Part shown: piece after piece, positions 50,313-63,805 of the stretch
Numbering within the stretch: the first letter of the stretch is position 1
How the letters are laid out: the number at the start of each line of letters is the position of its first letter
NCBI GenBank assembly: GCA_937872225.1
Contig: CALMRZ010000016.1
Span: 62,001 to 126,000 of the forward strand
Origin: an uncultured Spirochaetota bacterium
Lineage (GTDB): Bacteria; Spirochaetota; UBA4802; UBA5550
Reading direction: 5' to 3'
Length of the DNA stretch: 64,000 bases
Program-made: the position numbers and the translations under genes
The notes under the pieces: generated by a model
What the model was told of the DNA's origin: nothing
Database searches by the model: none
What the model saw: the letters and a program-made list of their open reading frames with translations, nothing else

Positions 50313-51200
50313 TTGCCAAAAAAGGCGCGATCGTTCAAAACCACGCTGCCGGCCAAGTACAGGGTAGGCGAGGAGCATCGTTTCATCGACCTGAAGGGGG
50401 TCCGGATCTCCTACAAGGTGAGCGGCGGCGGGCCGCCCCTGGTGTTCCATCACGGATGGATCGGCAACGAGGACACCTTTGCCATGTGCCACCAGGAGTT
50501 TGCCCGTTATTATACCGTGTACCGTCCCGCGTGGCCCGGATACGGCGACAGCTCTCCCCTGAAGCGTTTTTCCATTGAGGACCTGGCGGAGCTGTCCCGC
50601 GAATTCATCGAGCGCCTCGGCCTGCAGGGCGCGGTAATGATAGGCAACTGCCTCGGCGGCAACGTGGCGATGGAACTCGCGAGGGCCCATCCCCGCCACA
50701 TTTCAAGGCTCGTGCTGGTGGAGGTCTATGATTTTTTCCCGGGGGCATACCGGCTTCTCCTGGTCCCGGGGCTCAACCGGATCCTCTACGATCTGCTTTT
50801 CAAGACCGGAACCGGCTTCAACCTGCTCAATGCATTCATGCCGCTGCAGATGACCAACGGCAACAATGGCTGGGAGTACACCAGGGAGGGCTTCCTGCGC
50901 ACCAACACGGGATGCGCCCTCGAGTACCTGCGGGCCATCTATCATTATTCCCGGTGCGAGAAAAACAGGTACCGAGTGGAGTACCGCTCGGACATCCCCG
51001 CCATATACGTTTCCGGGGGCAAGACCTTCGGACCGGCGGCGGAATTCGGCAGGATCGTCAGCATTCTCTTCGAAAACCTCACGGTGGTATCGATACCCGA
51101 AGGCCTGCACAACCCGGTGGTTGAACAGCCCGAGGCCTTCCGGGAGAAGGTGCTTGATGCCCTCGGCTGCCGCGCGGAGGCTACCGTGGCCGGGAAATAG
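50313..51200 (+). CDS. Alpha/beta hydrolase with Cys nucleophile
   Basis: A 295-residue alpha/beta hydrolase. The oxyanion-loop region is HHGWIGNED, and the nucleophile elbow is IGNCLGGN with C113 in place of the usual Ser. SDIPAIYVSGG carries the likely acid and GLHNPVVEQP the catalytic His. Cysteine in the elbow occurs in dienelactone hydrolases and a few others. The start codon is TTG at 50313 with AGAGGAGGTG six bases upstream; a GTG at 50241 has none, so TTG is the better choice. It stands alone and ends at a bidirectional terminator shared with the cold-shock gene. The substrate is unknown. Confidence 0.8.
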   Translation: MPKKARSFKTTLPAKYRVGEEHRFIDLKGVRISYKVSGGGPPLVFHHGWIGNEDTFAMCHQEFARYYTVYRPAWPGYGDSSPLKRFSIEDLAELSREFIERLGLQGAVMIGNCLGGNVAMELARAHPRHISRLVLVEVYDFFPGAYRLLLVPGLNRILYDLLFKTGTGFNLLNAFMPLQMTNGNNGWEYTREGFLRTNTGCALEYLRAIYHYSRCEKNRYRVEYRSDIPAIYVSGGKTFGPAAEFGRIVSILFENLTVVSIPEGLHNPVVEQPEAFREKVLDALGCRAEATVAGK

Positions 51201-51266
51201 GGATACGTGCCCGGGAGGCATGCCGTCCTGTTGCCTGATTGTTATCCGGTCTGCCGCGGGCATAAA

Positions 51267-51296
51267 AAAAACCCGGCACGGTAATGCCGGGTTTTT
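51267..51296. terminator. Bidirectional intrinsic terminator
   Basis: AAAAACCCGGCA (51267-51278) pairs perfectly with TGCCGGGTTTTT (51285-51296), loop CGGTAA. T-runs flank both sides, so it terminates the hydrolase (plus) and the cold-shock gene (minus). Confidence 0.88.
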
Positions 51297-51317
51297 GATT
51301 TTTCATGGTTTGAAAAA

Positions 51318-51521
51318 CTACTGAACGGTCCTGACTGATACCGCGCGGGGGCCCTTGTCGCCCTTTTCAACCTCGAATTCAACTCTGTCGCCTTCGTAAA
51401 GGGTCTTGAAGCCGTTCCCGGCAATGCCGGTGTGATGGACGAAAAGATCCGTTCCGTCGTCGTGTGACAGAAAACCAAAACCTTTCTTCTCGTTGAACCA
51501 TTTGACTGTTCCTTTAGCCAT
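51318..51521 (-). CDS. Cold-shock domain protein
   Basis: A 67-residue CspA-type RNA chaperone. RNP1 is [11 protein letters not shown] and RNP2 is DLFVHHTG, both intact. [17 protein letters not shown] is the canonical N-terminus, and the length is standard. It binds single-stranded RNA and prevents structure at low temperature or during growth transitions. It is preceded by a ~127-base untranslated leader and its own promoter, the arrangement that allows cold-dependent translation in cspA genes. It ends at a strong bidirectional terminator. Confidence 0.94.
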   Translation of the reverse strand: MAKGTVKWFNEKKGFGFLSHDDGTDLFVHHTGIAGNGFKTLYEGDRVEFEVEKGDKGPRAVSVRTVQ

Positions 51522-51654
51522 TAAAAAAACTCCTGTGAAATTAATGCGGGTTACACCCGAAGAATAAGACTCATAAAAACTGCAATTACTTAAGCCAGGA
51601 TTGAACTCGAGGGTAAGAAAATTGAAGCATTTTTGAAACTATTCAGTTGGGAGC

Positions 51655-51683
51655 AATGTAATGAAGTATGGATTTACTGTCAA
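51655..51683 (-). promoter_or_regulatory. Promoter of the cold-shock gene
   Basis: On the minus strand TTGACA (51683-51678), a 17-base spacer and TACATT (51660-51655) form a good sigma-70-type promoter. Transcription would start near 51648, leaving a leader of about 127 bases (51522-51648), long enough for a cspA-like thermosensor. The remaining gap to 51819 is AT-rich and holds no gene. Confidence 0.65.
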
Positions 51684-51819
51684 TAGGTATTCGAAAAAAC
51701 ATAGGAATAATCGGAAAAAAGTGAAAATACATGATCATAAATACAGATATGGGCACCTATTTGCATGTCCGGAGATTGAATTTCCTGGATACCATGGCCG
51801 TACGGCCCGGCCTCTGCGG

Positions 51820-53172
51820 TTAGCTCCCGTGCACCAGCTCCCCGCTCTTCCAGACCTTCTTCACCCGGGAGAGATTGCGCAAATCCTTCACCGGGTCGCC
51901 CTCAACGAGCACCAAGTCGGCGATTCTGCCTGTCTCGATCGTGCCCAGCTCGTGGCCGAGACCCAGGACCGCCGCGTTTATCCTGGTGGCGGTTTCGAGT
52001 ATCTGGTAGTTTCCCATGCCTGCCTCGGACATGAGCCGCATTTCCAGCCATGGCAGCCCGAAAAGGCAGGTATCGGTTCCGCCGGCGTCGGTGCCGAAGC
52101 TTATGCGCACCCCGGCTTCACGGAGCCTTGTAAGATTCTTCACCATGGTACCGTATTTTTTTCTCAGAAAATGGCAGTCGATCATGGTGCTGCTTTCCTT
52201 CCCGGCGATGACCCGGCCGATAATGTCCAGGGTCTCTTTCCGCGCTTGGGGAACCAGATAGTTATCGGTAGCGGTGATGATATTCCTGAGGACCGGCATC
52301 AGGTCTTCACGGTACATCCCCGGGGCGATCAGCGTGGGGATAACCGTGATGCCCGCATCTTTTATCATGCGCACGTCTTCTGCCGTTAATTCCTCCAGAG
52401 GCAGGTGCTCGAGCGTGTCGACCTTCAGCTCGATTCCCTTGCGGATACCCTTCAGGGAAAGGGAGTGGAGGGCGAGCTTTTTGTTCCGGGCCCGGGCGGC
52501 GCGCGCTATTGTCCCGTAGGCGCTGTCAGGCAGTACTGCAAGCCGCGGATGCCCGAAGAGGTATGATTCCTCCTGGTACACGGTCTTGATCCATGCCGCG
52601 CCCCGGTCGGCAAGCCGGTGCACGGTTTGTTCAGCCTGCTCGTCTCCGGTGATCCTTTCGGCGAACTGCCCGCCGAGAAGGAGCCTCTGGATCCCCCTGA
52701 AGGGCGGCACCATGTCCGGGTATCCGCCGGGGCAGGTTATCATCGAGAAGGAGGGAACGATGCGCGGCCCCGTCATCAGCCCTGAGTCTATCAGGCCCAT
52801 GAGCTGCGCGATGCCCGGCGGCGAGCCCATGTCGCGGACCGTGGTCACGCCGCCGCGTATGCAGCTGCGCAGGTTTTCCCTGACCTGGCCCATGACGGCG
52901 GCCACCCGGGAGAGTTTGACCGCTTCCCGGGGATTGATAAAGGGATTGGTGCAGTGGACATGGATGTCTATCAGGCCGGGGAGCAGGTAACCGCCGCCGC
53001 AATTCACAAGAAGGCGGTCGTCCTGATCGCGGTCATGATGCCCGCCGGCATCAAGGATCGATTTGATCCTGCCGTTTTCAATGACCACGGATTTATTCTT
53101 CTTGATGCGTTCCCCTTTGCCTGACATGTCAACCAGGTTTACGTTGCGCAGTATTGACGGGTTTTTTCCCAC
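51820..53172 (-). CDS. Amidohydrolase (imidazolonepropionase-like)
   Basis: A 450-residue amidohydrolase-superfamily metal enzyme. LLPGLIDIHVHC gives the HxH metal site, IKTVYQEE near residue 195 is where the carboxylated Lys or bridging ligand sits, HSLSLKG and EHLPLEEL supply the metal His residues and FGTDAGGTD the catalytic Asp. It closes with the ADLVLVEGDPVKDL strand typical of the composite beta domain. The family includes imidazolonepropionases, prolidases of the Xaa-Pro type and isoaspartyl peptidases, so a cyclic amide or dipeptide is likely. The start is GTG at 53172 with AAGGAA upstream. It is not in an operon. Confidence 0.83.
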   Translation of the reverse strand: MGKNPSILRNVNLVDMSGKGERIKKNKSVVIENGRIKSILDAGGHHDRDQDDRLLVNCGGGYLLPGLIDIHVHCTNPFINPREAVKLSRVAAVMGQVRENLRSCIRGGVTTVRDMGSPPGIAQLMGLIDSGLMTGPRIVPSFSMITCPGGYPDMVPPFRGIQRLLLGGQFAERITGDEQAEQTVHRLADRGAAWIKTVYQEESYLFGHPRLAVLPDSAYGTIARAARARNKKLALHSLSLKGIRKGIELKVDTLEHLPLEELTAEDVRMIKDAGITVIPTLIAPGMYREDLMPVLRNIITATDNYLVPQARKETLDIIGRVIAGKESSTMIDCHFLRKKYGTMVKNLTRLREAGVRISFGTDAGGTDTCLFGLPWLEMRLMSEAGMGNYQILETATRINAAVLGLGHELGTIETGRIADLVLVEGDPVKDLRNLSRVKKVWKSGELVHGS

Positions 53173-53383
53173 AACGGTTTCCTTTATTCTAATAAAATTG
53201 GATTTTACGAAATTATTTCAGCATCATGTATCTTCTCAATTATAGAGTGTATAACCGGTTAATCAATTATTATTTGCCGGTACGATTATTTTTGCAAATA
53301 ACCTGTCATGGCTGGTTTCGTGATCCGGCCGAACTCCGATATTTTCATTGAAATTTAACGCCGGATCATACGATAGGTATCCC

Positions 53384-55264
53384 ATGGGACATTTTGAAAG
53401 CAACATGGCCGTGTTGAAGCAACGCTTCCCGGACCTGCACGGACGCGTCGCCGCCGCCGCGGATGACGGCTCCGTCGAGGCCGTGGAAACGAAGACGGGC
53501 GGCCATGTTCCCGCGGTCACGAAGGAGGGGAAGCGCCTCTTTGTCCATAGCAGGTTTGATCCCGTAAAAGAGGCGGAGCGCTTCATCGGCGAGATCGACA
53601 CCTCCGCCTTTGACCTCTATATTGTTTTCGGCTTCGGCTTCGGATATCACCTGGAGGAGCTCCTGAAGAGAACGGGTGGCGATTCGCTGGTCCTGGTCAT
53701 TGAGAAGAGCCCCCTCATGCTCCGGAAGGCGATGGAGCGCAGGGACCTGGCCCCGGTCCTTGCCGGCGAACGGTTCTTCATGCTCGTGGAGCCGACCGAG
53801 GAGGCGATTGCCGACGCGCTGAAGGGGAAATCTTCGCGCCGGACGAGCCTCATCCTCCACCGGGGGTCCTTCCAGGCCGAGCCCGACTATTACGGCAACA
53901 TGCAGCAGGTCGCGCGGTCGTACCTGTCTACGAAGGAAGTGAACATCGCCACCCTGGCGAAGTTCGAGAAGGTCTGGGCGTCCAACATCGCCCGTAACAT
54001 CGGCGCCTTCATAAGCGCGCCCGGCGCGAACATATTTTACGATAAATTCCGGGACGTCCCGGCCATCGTCGTTGCCGCCGGCCCGTCGCTCCACCGGAGC
54101 CTCGATTTCATGCGGCGGAACCGGGACCGCGCGGTCGTCATTGCCGTGGACACCTCGTACCGCATATTGATGAAAGCGGGGATCGTGCCGCACTTCTGCG
54201 TCGTCGTCGACCCTCAGGTGATCAACGCGCGCTATTTCGAGGGATCCGCGGACAGTGAAACGATCCTGGTGGCGGATCCCACGGTGCACCCCTCGGTGTT
54301 CCGCCTCTTCCCCGGCCGCGTCGCCGTGACCGGCGTCGCCTTCGATCTGATGAAATGGATTGAAAGGCTCTCCGGCGAAAAGGGGGAGATCACCCACGGC
54401 GGGTCCGTGTCGACCAACGCCTATGACTTTGCCCGGCGCCTGGGGGCGTCGCCCGTCTATCTCACCGGGCAGGACCTCGCCTTCACCGGCGGGTACGCCC
54501 ATGCCCGCGGCTCATACCTGGACGAGCAGGTGCACCTGCGCACCGGGAGGCTCTACACGCCGGAGATGTTCAACCGCTTCCAGCTCACGGCGCTGCCGAA
54601 GATCTTCGTCAAGGGGATCAGGGGTGGGACGGTGCACACGAACCAGAAGATGATGATATTCCTCTCCTGGTTCCAGAAGCGCGAAGACGGCAATCTTGTC
54701 AACGCGACCCATGACGGCGCCCTGATCCCCGGGGTGAAACACGTTCCCGCGGCTGACATCACGATAGCCGATTCGCCGGTCAGCATCGGGGAACGCATCG
54801 ACGCACTGTTTGGAACACAGCCCGGCGGCACTGCCGGCGGCGTGGTGCGGGAACGCCTTGAAAAAAAGATCGGCCTTATCCAGGGTGAAATAGAATCGCT
54901 CCTGCCGGTCCTGGAAAAGGCGGTGGGATACTCCGAGCAGCTCCAGGACCTCATGAGGGAGAAAACCGGGGGGCGGGGTTCTGCCGGCGATCAGGGCAAG
55001 GTGGACTATCTCCTCAAAAAGCTTTCGGAAACGGACCGCGTGGTGGAATCGAAGCAGGGGGCCAAGGACATGATCAGCTTTACGATACAGCGCGTCGTCC
55101 ATACCATCACCGAGGGATACGAGATCGACGAGGAGGACCGCGGCCTCGGCGAAGATGAGCTGGTGGCGAAACGCTCCCTCTACCTGTACCGGGGCATCCT
55201 CGACGGCGCCCGGTTCAACGCGAGGATCCTGAAAAAGATGGCCGCCATCATCGGCCGTGTATAA
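53384..55264 (+). CDS. DUF115 motility accessory factor (Maf-type) protein
   Basis: A ~626-residue protein with the DUF115/MAF_flag10 fold. The central part has IVVAAGPSLHRSLDFMRRNR, VIAVDTSYRILMKAGIVPH and YLTGQDLAFTGGYAHARGS, the conserved glycosyltransferase-like (MptE-like) core. These proteins attach nonulosonic or other sugars to flagellin in several motile bacteria, and spirochaetes carry such genes. The ATG at 53384 is chosen on content; a TTG at 53348 is in frame. It stands alone, without flagellin or pseudaminic-acid genes nearby. The C-terminal ~120 residues are a helical, coiled-coil-like region. Confidence 0.85.
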   Translation: MGHFESNMAVLKQRFPDLHGRVAAAADDGSVEAVETKTGGHVPAVTKEGKRLFVHSRFDPVKEAERFIGEIDTSAFDLYIVFGFGFGYHLEELLKRTGGDSLVLVIEKSPLMLRKAMERRDLAPVLAGERFFMLVEPTEEAIADALKGKSSRRTSLILHRGSFQAEPDYYGNMQQVARSYLSTKEVNIATLAKFEKVWASNIARNIGAFISAPGANIFYDKFRDVPAIVVAAGPSLHRSLDFMRRNRDRAVVIAVDTSYRILMKAGIVPHFCVVVDPQVINARYFEGSADSETILVADPTVHPSVFRLFPGRVAVTGVAFDLMKWIERLSGEKGEITHGGSVSTNAYDFARRLGASPVYLTGQDLAFTGGYAHARGSYLDEQVHLRTGRLYTPEMFNRFQLTALPKIFVKGIRGGTVHTNQKMMIFLSWFQKREDGNLVNATHDGALIPGVKHVPAADITIADSPVSIGERIDALFGTQPGGTAGGVVRERLEKKIGLIQGEIESLLPVLEKAVGYSEQLQDLMREKTGGRGSAGDQGKVDYLLKKLSETDRVVESKQGAKDMISFTIQRVVHTITEGYEIDEEDRGLGEDELVAKRSLYLYRGILDGARFNARILKKMAAIIGRV

Positions 55265-55555
55265 TCCTTCATCCCCGTTTCCCACAGGACCTGGACGGAG
55301 CCTGCGACCGCCTGGCGGAAAATTACGCCCGTATAAAGTAATGATGTCCCAATCGTATGTCGCGTGGCATGGCAACTGTCATCACCAGCGGAGCGATGGG
55401 GTCAAATGACAGATATGCACCAGGGTCGGCGCCGATAACGACATCATATTCGAAAAGGCCGGGGATGTAAGCTATTTGACCTGCCGTGCCGGCATGGGAT
55501 TGACATTCTGAACCGTGCAACCCTGCGCAACCCGGCATTAACGGCGAAACGCGGA
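55265..55555. other. Intergenic region with a decayed minus-strand coding trace
   Basis: 291 bases between the DUF115 stop and the outer-membrane-like gene. A minus-strand frame across 55323-55480 reads FEYDVVIGADPGAYLSFDP and on to a stop, with coding-like character but no start or ribosome site. It could be a remnant of an outer-membrane gene. No terminator is evident. Confidence 0.3.
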
Positions 55556-56194
55556 TCAGACCCCGGAGGGATCGAAGAAGTCCCAGGACCTGAAAATAAG
55601 CCTGACAGAGGCGATGGGCTCCACCTTTGACTCGACCAGGGAGTTGGCCGGTGATTTCGCCATGTCAAACCCGAAGCCGGTCCGCAGACCCATCTCAACG
55701 GCGAAAGTCATGTTGTTCCCGGCGTGAATGTTCACTCCCACCACGGATCCGATCTTGTTGTAAAGCACCGGGTTGAAAATGGCGCTGTTCCTGTTCTTGA
55801 ACTCGTAGGTGAGGGCAAGCTGCGGACCCGCCCAAACCCTCATGAAGGGCGTCCTGATAAACCCGAACCCGAAGGTGTTGGCTACGGTGAGGCGGTTGAT
55901 GCTGTAGGATATGTTTGCGAAGACCAGGTCTTTCTGCACCATCATGCTGTTGCAGTCGATGCTGAAACGGTAATTGAAAAGCCGGTCCTTGGCCACGGCG
56001 GTGTCGAGAATAACCGCCAGTCCCTGTATGCGGTCAACGAGGCGATTGAATACCGATGAGTAGGAGATTTGGGGTTCGGGCATGACGCTGGAACTGTTCT
56101 GGCGGCTCAAGGCAAGGCCGATGGCGTGGACAGATTGTACCGGGGCCCCGGCCAGCACAATGGCGGCGAATACTAAGGTAATAAACTTCTTCAT
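55556..56194 (-). CDS. Exported outer-membrane-like beta-barrel protein (paralogue)
   Basis: A 212-residue protein of unknown function. Residues 1-24 are a signal peptide (MKKFITLVFAAIVLAGAP, cleavage after VHA). The remainder alternates short strands and turns, with VANTFGFGF and RVWAGPQLALTYEF aligned to the similar motif of the protein at 10050-10811. It ends in a short beta segment (VRLIFRSWDFFDPSGV) rather than the classic terminal Phe. Like its relative it lies by itself, without a clear operon. The upstream 346-base region is AT-rich. Confidence 0.7.
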   Translation of the reverse strand: MKKFITLVFAAIVLAGAPVQSVHAIGLALSRQNSSSVMPEPQISYSSVFNRLVDRIQGLAVILDTAVAKDRLFNYRFSIDCNSMMVQKDLVFANISYSINRLTVANTFGFGFIRTPFMRVWAGPQLALTYEFKNRNSAIFNPVLYNKIGSVVGVNIHAGNNMTFAVEMGLRTGFGFDMAKSPANSLVESKVEPIASVRLIFRSWDFFDPSGV

Positions 56195-56540
56195 TGGTAA
56201 AATTACGTTCTTTATTTATTATTTATTCGAAAAGCAGAATCAGAGACCTCTATACTGACCAAGTAATACATCGTCAAGTATTTTCCTGATAATTAATCCT
56301 AATCTTTATCCTGGCAGATGGAAATAACAGCCAGAACGGGTTTATAATGAAACACATTCAGCAGCCCTATCTGTCACCCGGGCAAGAATTTTTAACATTC
56401 TATTTCTCTCACCGCCGTTCCGCCGCTGCTGATGCAATCAGGAAAGCTACCCCGGGGCCGGAACGGTACCGTATGCCATTCCGGCCCCGGCAATAATCAA
56501 CACTATGTTTGGGAGATGATTATTTCTTTATAATATATGC
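56195..56540. other. AT-rich gap with one hairpin
   Basis: 346 bases without a supported gene. CCGGGGCCGGAA (56452-56463) pairs with TTCCGGCCCCGG (56479-56490), loop 15 bases, with no T-run. A TATAAT at 56530 lies only five bases from the ATG at 56541, too close to be its -10 box. The left half is the promoter region of the outer-membrane-like gene, but I found no convincing boxes. Confidence 0.5.
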
Positions 56541-58404
<1,864 letters not shown>

Positions 58405-58410
<6 letters not shown>

Positions 58411-59682
58411 GGAATCTTCTACCCGTATCAGCATCACGTCGCCGTGGATGAAGCTGTACTTCTTGATCTCCTCCAGGGCCCGCATCATCCCTTCCTCCAC
58501 GGCCTCGTGGGTCATGAAGATGAGGGGCACGTGCTCGGCGTGGAGCTCCTTCTGGATGACGGACGCGATGGATATGTCGTGCCTGCCGAAGACCCCCGCT
58601 ATCTGGGAGAGTATCCCGGGCCGGTCGTCGGTCTGCATGCGCAGATAGTAGCGGCACACGCGCTTCCCCGGCTCGATGAGACGCGCGTTGCCGTCGGTCA
58701 CCAGGGGGGACACGTAGGCCGGTCCCTGCTGGGCGATCTGGACGATGTCGGAAAGCACCGCGGAGGCGGTGGGCGCGGCGCCCGCTCCCCGGCCGGTGAG
58801 GATCACGGGGTCGGTCATGTCGCCGTCGAACATGATGGAGTTGTACTCGTACCGGACCGACGCCAGGTGGTGCCCTTCCGGTATCATGGTCGGGTGCACC
58901 CGGATGTCGATGTTGCCGTCGATGTCCTTGGCGATGCCCAGGAGCTTTATCACGTAGCCCATGTCGCGTGCATAGGCGATGTCGGCCTTGCTGATGTGGG
59001 ATATCCCCTCGATGCGGATGTCCCGGTACGCGATATTTTTATTGAAGGCGATCATCGCCAGCAGGGCGATCTTGTGCCCCGCGTCGAAGCCCTCTATGTC
59101 GAAGGTCGGGTCGGCCTCGGCGAAGCCTTTTTCCTGGGCGTCCCTGAGGGCGTCGGGGAAGGGCATGTTGTTTTCCCGCATCATGGTGAGGATGAAGTTG
59201 GTGGTCCCGTTCAGGATCCCCATGATGGAACGCATCCGGTTCCCCGCCAGGCCGTGGCGCAGGGCCAGTATGCAGGGGATGCCGCCGCCCACCGCCGCCT
59301 CGAAGCCGATGCGCCCCGGGCCGGCATTGGCCTCCCTGAATATATCCTTACCTTCCTCGGCCAGGAGCTTCTTGTTGGCGGTGACGACGCCCTTGCCGTT
59401 TTTCAGCGCTTCCATGATGATGGATTTCGCCGGCTCGATGCCGCCGATCAGCTCCGCCACGATGTCGATCGATTTGTCCTTCACGATCTCCTTCCAGTCG
59501 GCAACGAACGCCGCGCCGGGGGCGGTTTTCTTCACGTGGTCGGCCCTGGCGTCGCAGACCGCCCTGACGGCAATGTCGATGCCGGTCCGCCGCGCTATCA
59601 CCCCGGCGTTTTTCTCGAGGAGGTTGTAAAGGCCGCCTCCCACGGTGCCGAAGCCGATGATGGCGATGTTCAGTTTCTTCAT
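58405..59682 (-). CDS. hom: Homoserine dehydrogenase
   Basis: Reduces aspartate semialdehyde to homoserine with NAD(P)H. A 425-residue protein: NAD-binding domain with IGFGTVGGGLYNLL, catalytic domain with VTANKKLLAEEG, GGGIPCILALRHGLAGNRM and MGILNGTTNFILT, and FAEADPTFDIEGFDAGHK. The C-terminal ~80 residues are an ACT domain (YYLRMQTDDRPGILSQIAGV), typically the threonine feedback site. AAGGA lies eight bases before the ATG. It is the first gene of the hom-thrC operon. No aspartokinase gene is fused or adjacent. Confidence 0.94.
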
Positions 59683-59792
59683 GGAATAGGTCCTTGCCTG
59701 AATTGTCTGCTTTTGTCATAAACCGGGCGCGGTTTTTGTCAATAGATTATTTGTTACAAGTCCGCTACGGTGAGAAGTTACATCATATTTCT

Positions 59793-59982
59793 ACCCCCCG
59801 GCCCCCGTAGGGGGCGACCTCACCCCGCCTCAGGCGCGCCCTCTCCTTACTAAGGAGAGGGCTCCCGAATTGGTAGTATTATCCGGATATGAATATTTTC
59901 AATTCCCCCTTCTCCATTTTATGGAGAGGGGGTTAGGGTGTGAGGGCGAACAAGCGGCGAGGGGCCGGGGGTGAGGATGACA
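59793..59982. repeat. MITE-like palindromic element
   Basis: A ~190-base imperfect palindrome. Outer arms are CCCCCCGGCCCC near 59794 and GGGGCCGGGGG near 59960-59971. Inside are a perfect 12-bp hairpin (59838-59849/59851-59862) and an imperfect one from CCCCCTTCTCCAT to ATGGAGAGGGGG (59905-59932). There is no open frame, so it would need a transposase in trans. It occupies the 412-base gap between hom and the FecR gene. The rest of the gap holds a TTGACT at 60023-60028 upstream of the FecR gene, with no convincing -10. Confidence 0.65.
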
Positions 59983-60094
59983 TTCGGAAGTGCGCGCTTA
60001 ACGGGGAGGGCATTATTTATCCTTGACTTTTTAATGTTCGGTCGGTATTGATAATTGCGTGGCATAATTCATGTTTCAACGAATGGAGGAAACT

Positions 60095-61018
60095 ATGAAA
60101 CGAATGTCGTATCTGGCTCTGGCTGTGCTCCTGGTCGCCTGCCTCTGCTGTAAGAAGCAGGCAAAGGTCGAGCGCGAGGGTATCGTGAACTTCATGAACG
60201 GCACGGTTACCATCATTGACGGCGGGAAGAGGACGCCGGCGAAGGTGGGCGACGCGGTGAAGAAGGGAATGAAAATCGAGACCGGCGACAGGTCCTTCGT
60301 GGATATATTCTTTGACGAGAACGCGATAAAGATCCTCGAGAACAGCGTTGTGGAAATCAGCGATCTGGAGCTGAACGTGAATGAGGGTTCCGAAAAGACC
60401 GGGTTCCAGATCATGAAGGGGAAGGTCTTCGCCAAGGTGGCGCGTAAGCTGGCGAAGAACGACCGGTTCCAGGTCAGCACCCCGACCGCGACGGCGGGGG
60501 TGCGCGGCACCGAGTTCCTTGTCGCCGAGGTTGACGGAAAGGGCCTGGTGGCCTGCCTCAAGGGAACGGTGGAGGTGAAGAACGAGGCATCGCCTGACAA
60601 GGGGTCCGTTGATGTAACCGATAAAAAGGAAGTCACGGTCGAGAAGGACAAGGAGATGGTCGTCAAGGACCTTTCGGCGGAAAACAGGCGGTTGATGGAG
60701 GACATCTCAAAGAACTTCCGGGACATGAAGCAGGACATCCGCGAGCGCTTTGAAAAGAAGCGCGAAGAGATCAGGAAGGCCGTCGAGGACCAGCGGCAGA
60801 AGAACATTGAATCGGTGGAACGCCAGAAGGCGAAAGACCGGGAGAACGTGGAAAATCAGAAAGCCAGGGACAGGGAAAACGTGGACCGCCTGAAGGGAAT
60901 ATCGGAAAAGACCGGCACCGAGGCAAAGGAGGGCGTCGAGAGGCAGCAGCAGGAATCGCAGCAGAAGCTTGAAGGCGTGAAACCGAACATCAAGAAATTC
61001 AAGAGCTCCGTGGACTGA
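60095..61018 (+). CDS. FecR-domain lipoprotein
   Basis: A 307-residue predicted lipoprotein. The lipobox (LLVACLCC) is near residue 16. Residues ~30-175 are a FecR domain (GTVTIIDGGKRTPAKVGDAV, FQVSTPTATAGVRGTEF, LVACLKGTVEVKN), as in spirochaete outer-envelope FecR proteins. The last 100 residues are a highly charged coiled coil with repeated RQKAKDRENVENQKARDREN units. The start at 60095 has GGAGG six bases upstream; an ATG at 60071 adds eight residues. FecR domains bind peptidoglycan or modify signalling; the role here is unknown. Three hairpins follow the stop. Confidence 0.85.
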   Translation: MKRMSYLALAVLLVACLCCKKQAKVEREGIVNFMNGTVTIIDGGKRTPAKVGDAVKKGMKIETGDRSFVDIFFDENAIKILENSVVEISDLELNVNEGSEKTGFQIMKGKVFAKVARKLAKNDRFQVSTPTATAGVRGTEFLVAEVDGKGLVACLKGTVEVKNEASPDKGSVDVTDKKEVTVEKDKEMVVKDLSAENRRLMEDISKNFRDMKQDIRERFEKKREEIRKAVEDQRQKNIESVERQKAKDRENVENQKARDRENVDRLKGISEKTGTEAKEGVERQQQESQQKLEGVKPNIKKFKSSVD

Positions 61019-61039
61019 TAACGGGCATCATTCATGACG

Positions 61040-61128
61040 CAGGCGCGGTTTCTGAACCGCGCCTGTATGCCGCCAGAGAGGCCTCCGATGAGGCCTTTTT
61101 CTGTTAGCAGGGGGTTTTAACCCCCTGC
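61040..61128 (+). terminator. Three-hairpin terminator region after fecR-like gene
   Basis: CAGGCGCGGTT (61040-61050) pairs with AACCGCGCCTG (61055-61065). AGGCCTC (61079-61085) pairs with GAGGCCT (61090-61096) and is followed by TTTT, the actual intrinsic terminator. GCAGGGGGTT (61107-61116) pairs with AACCCCCTGC (61119-61128). The last stem is closest to the convergent kinase gene and may serve it. Confidence 0.7.
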
Positions 61129-61136
61129 ACGCTGTC

Positions 61137-61156
61137 AGCCTATAATCTCCTTTCTG

Positions 61157-61175
<19 letters not shown>
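61137..61175. repeat. Tandem direct repeat across a kinase stop codon
   Basis: AGCCTATAATCTCCTTT occurs at 61137-61153 and again at 61159-61175 (period 22). The second copy covers the last codons and stop of the kinase gene. It looks like a small tandem duplication at the gene end. Confidence 0.75.
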
Positions 61176-63805
<2,630 letters not shown>

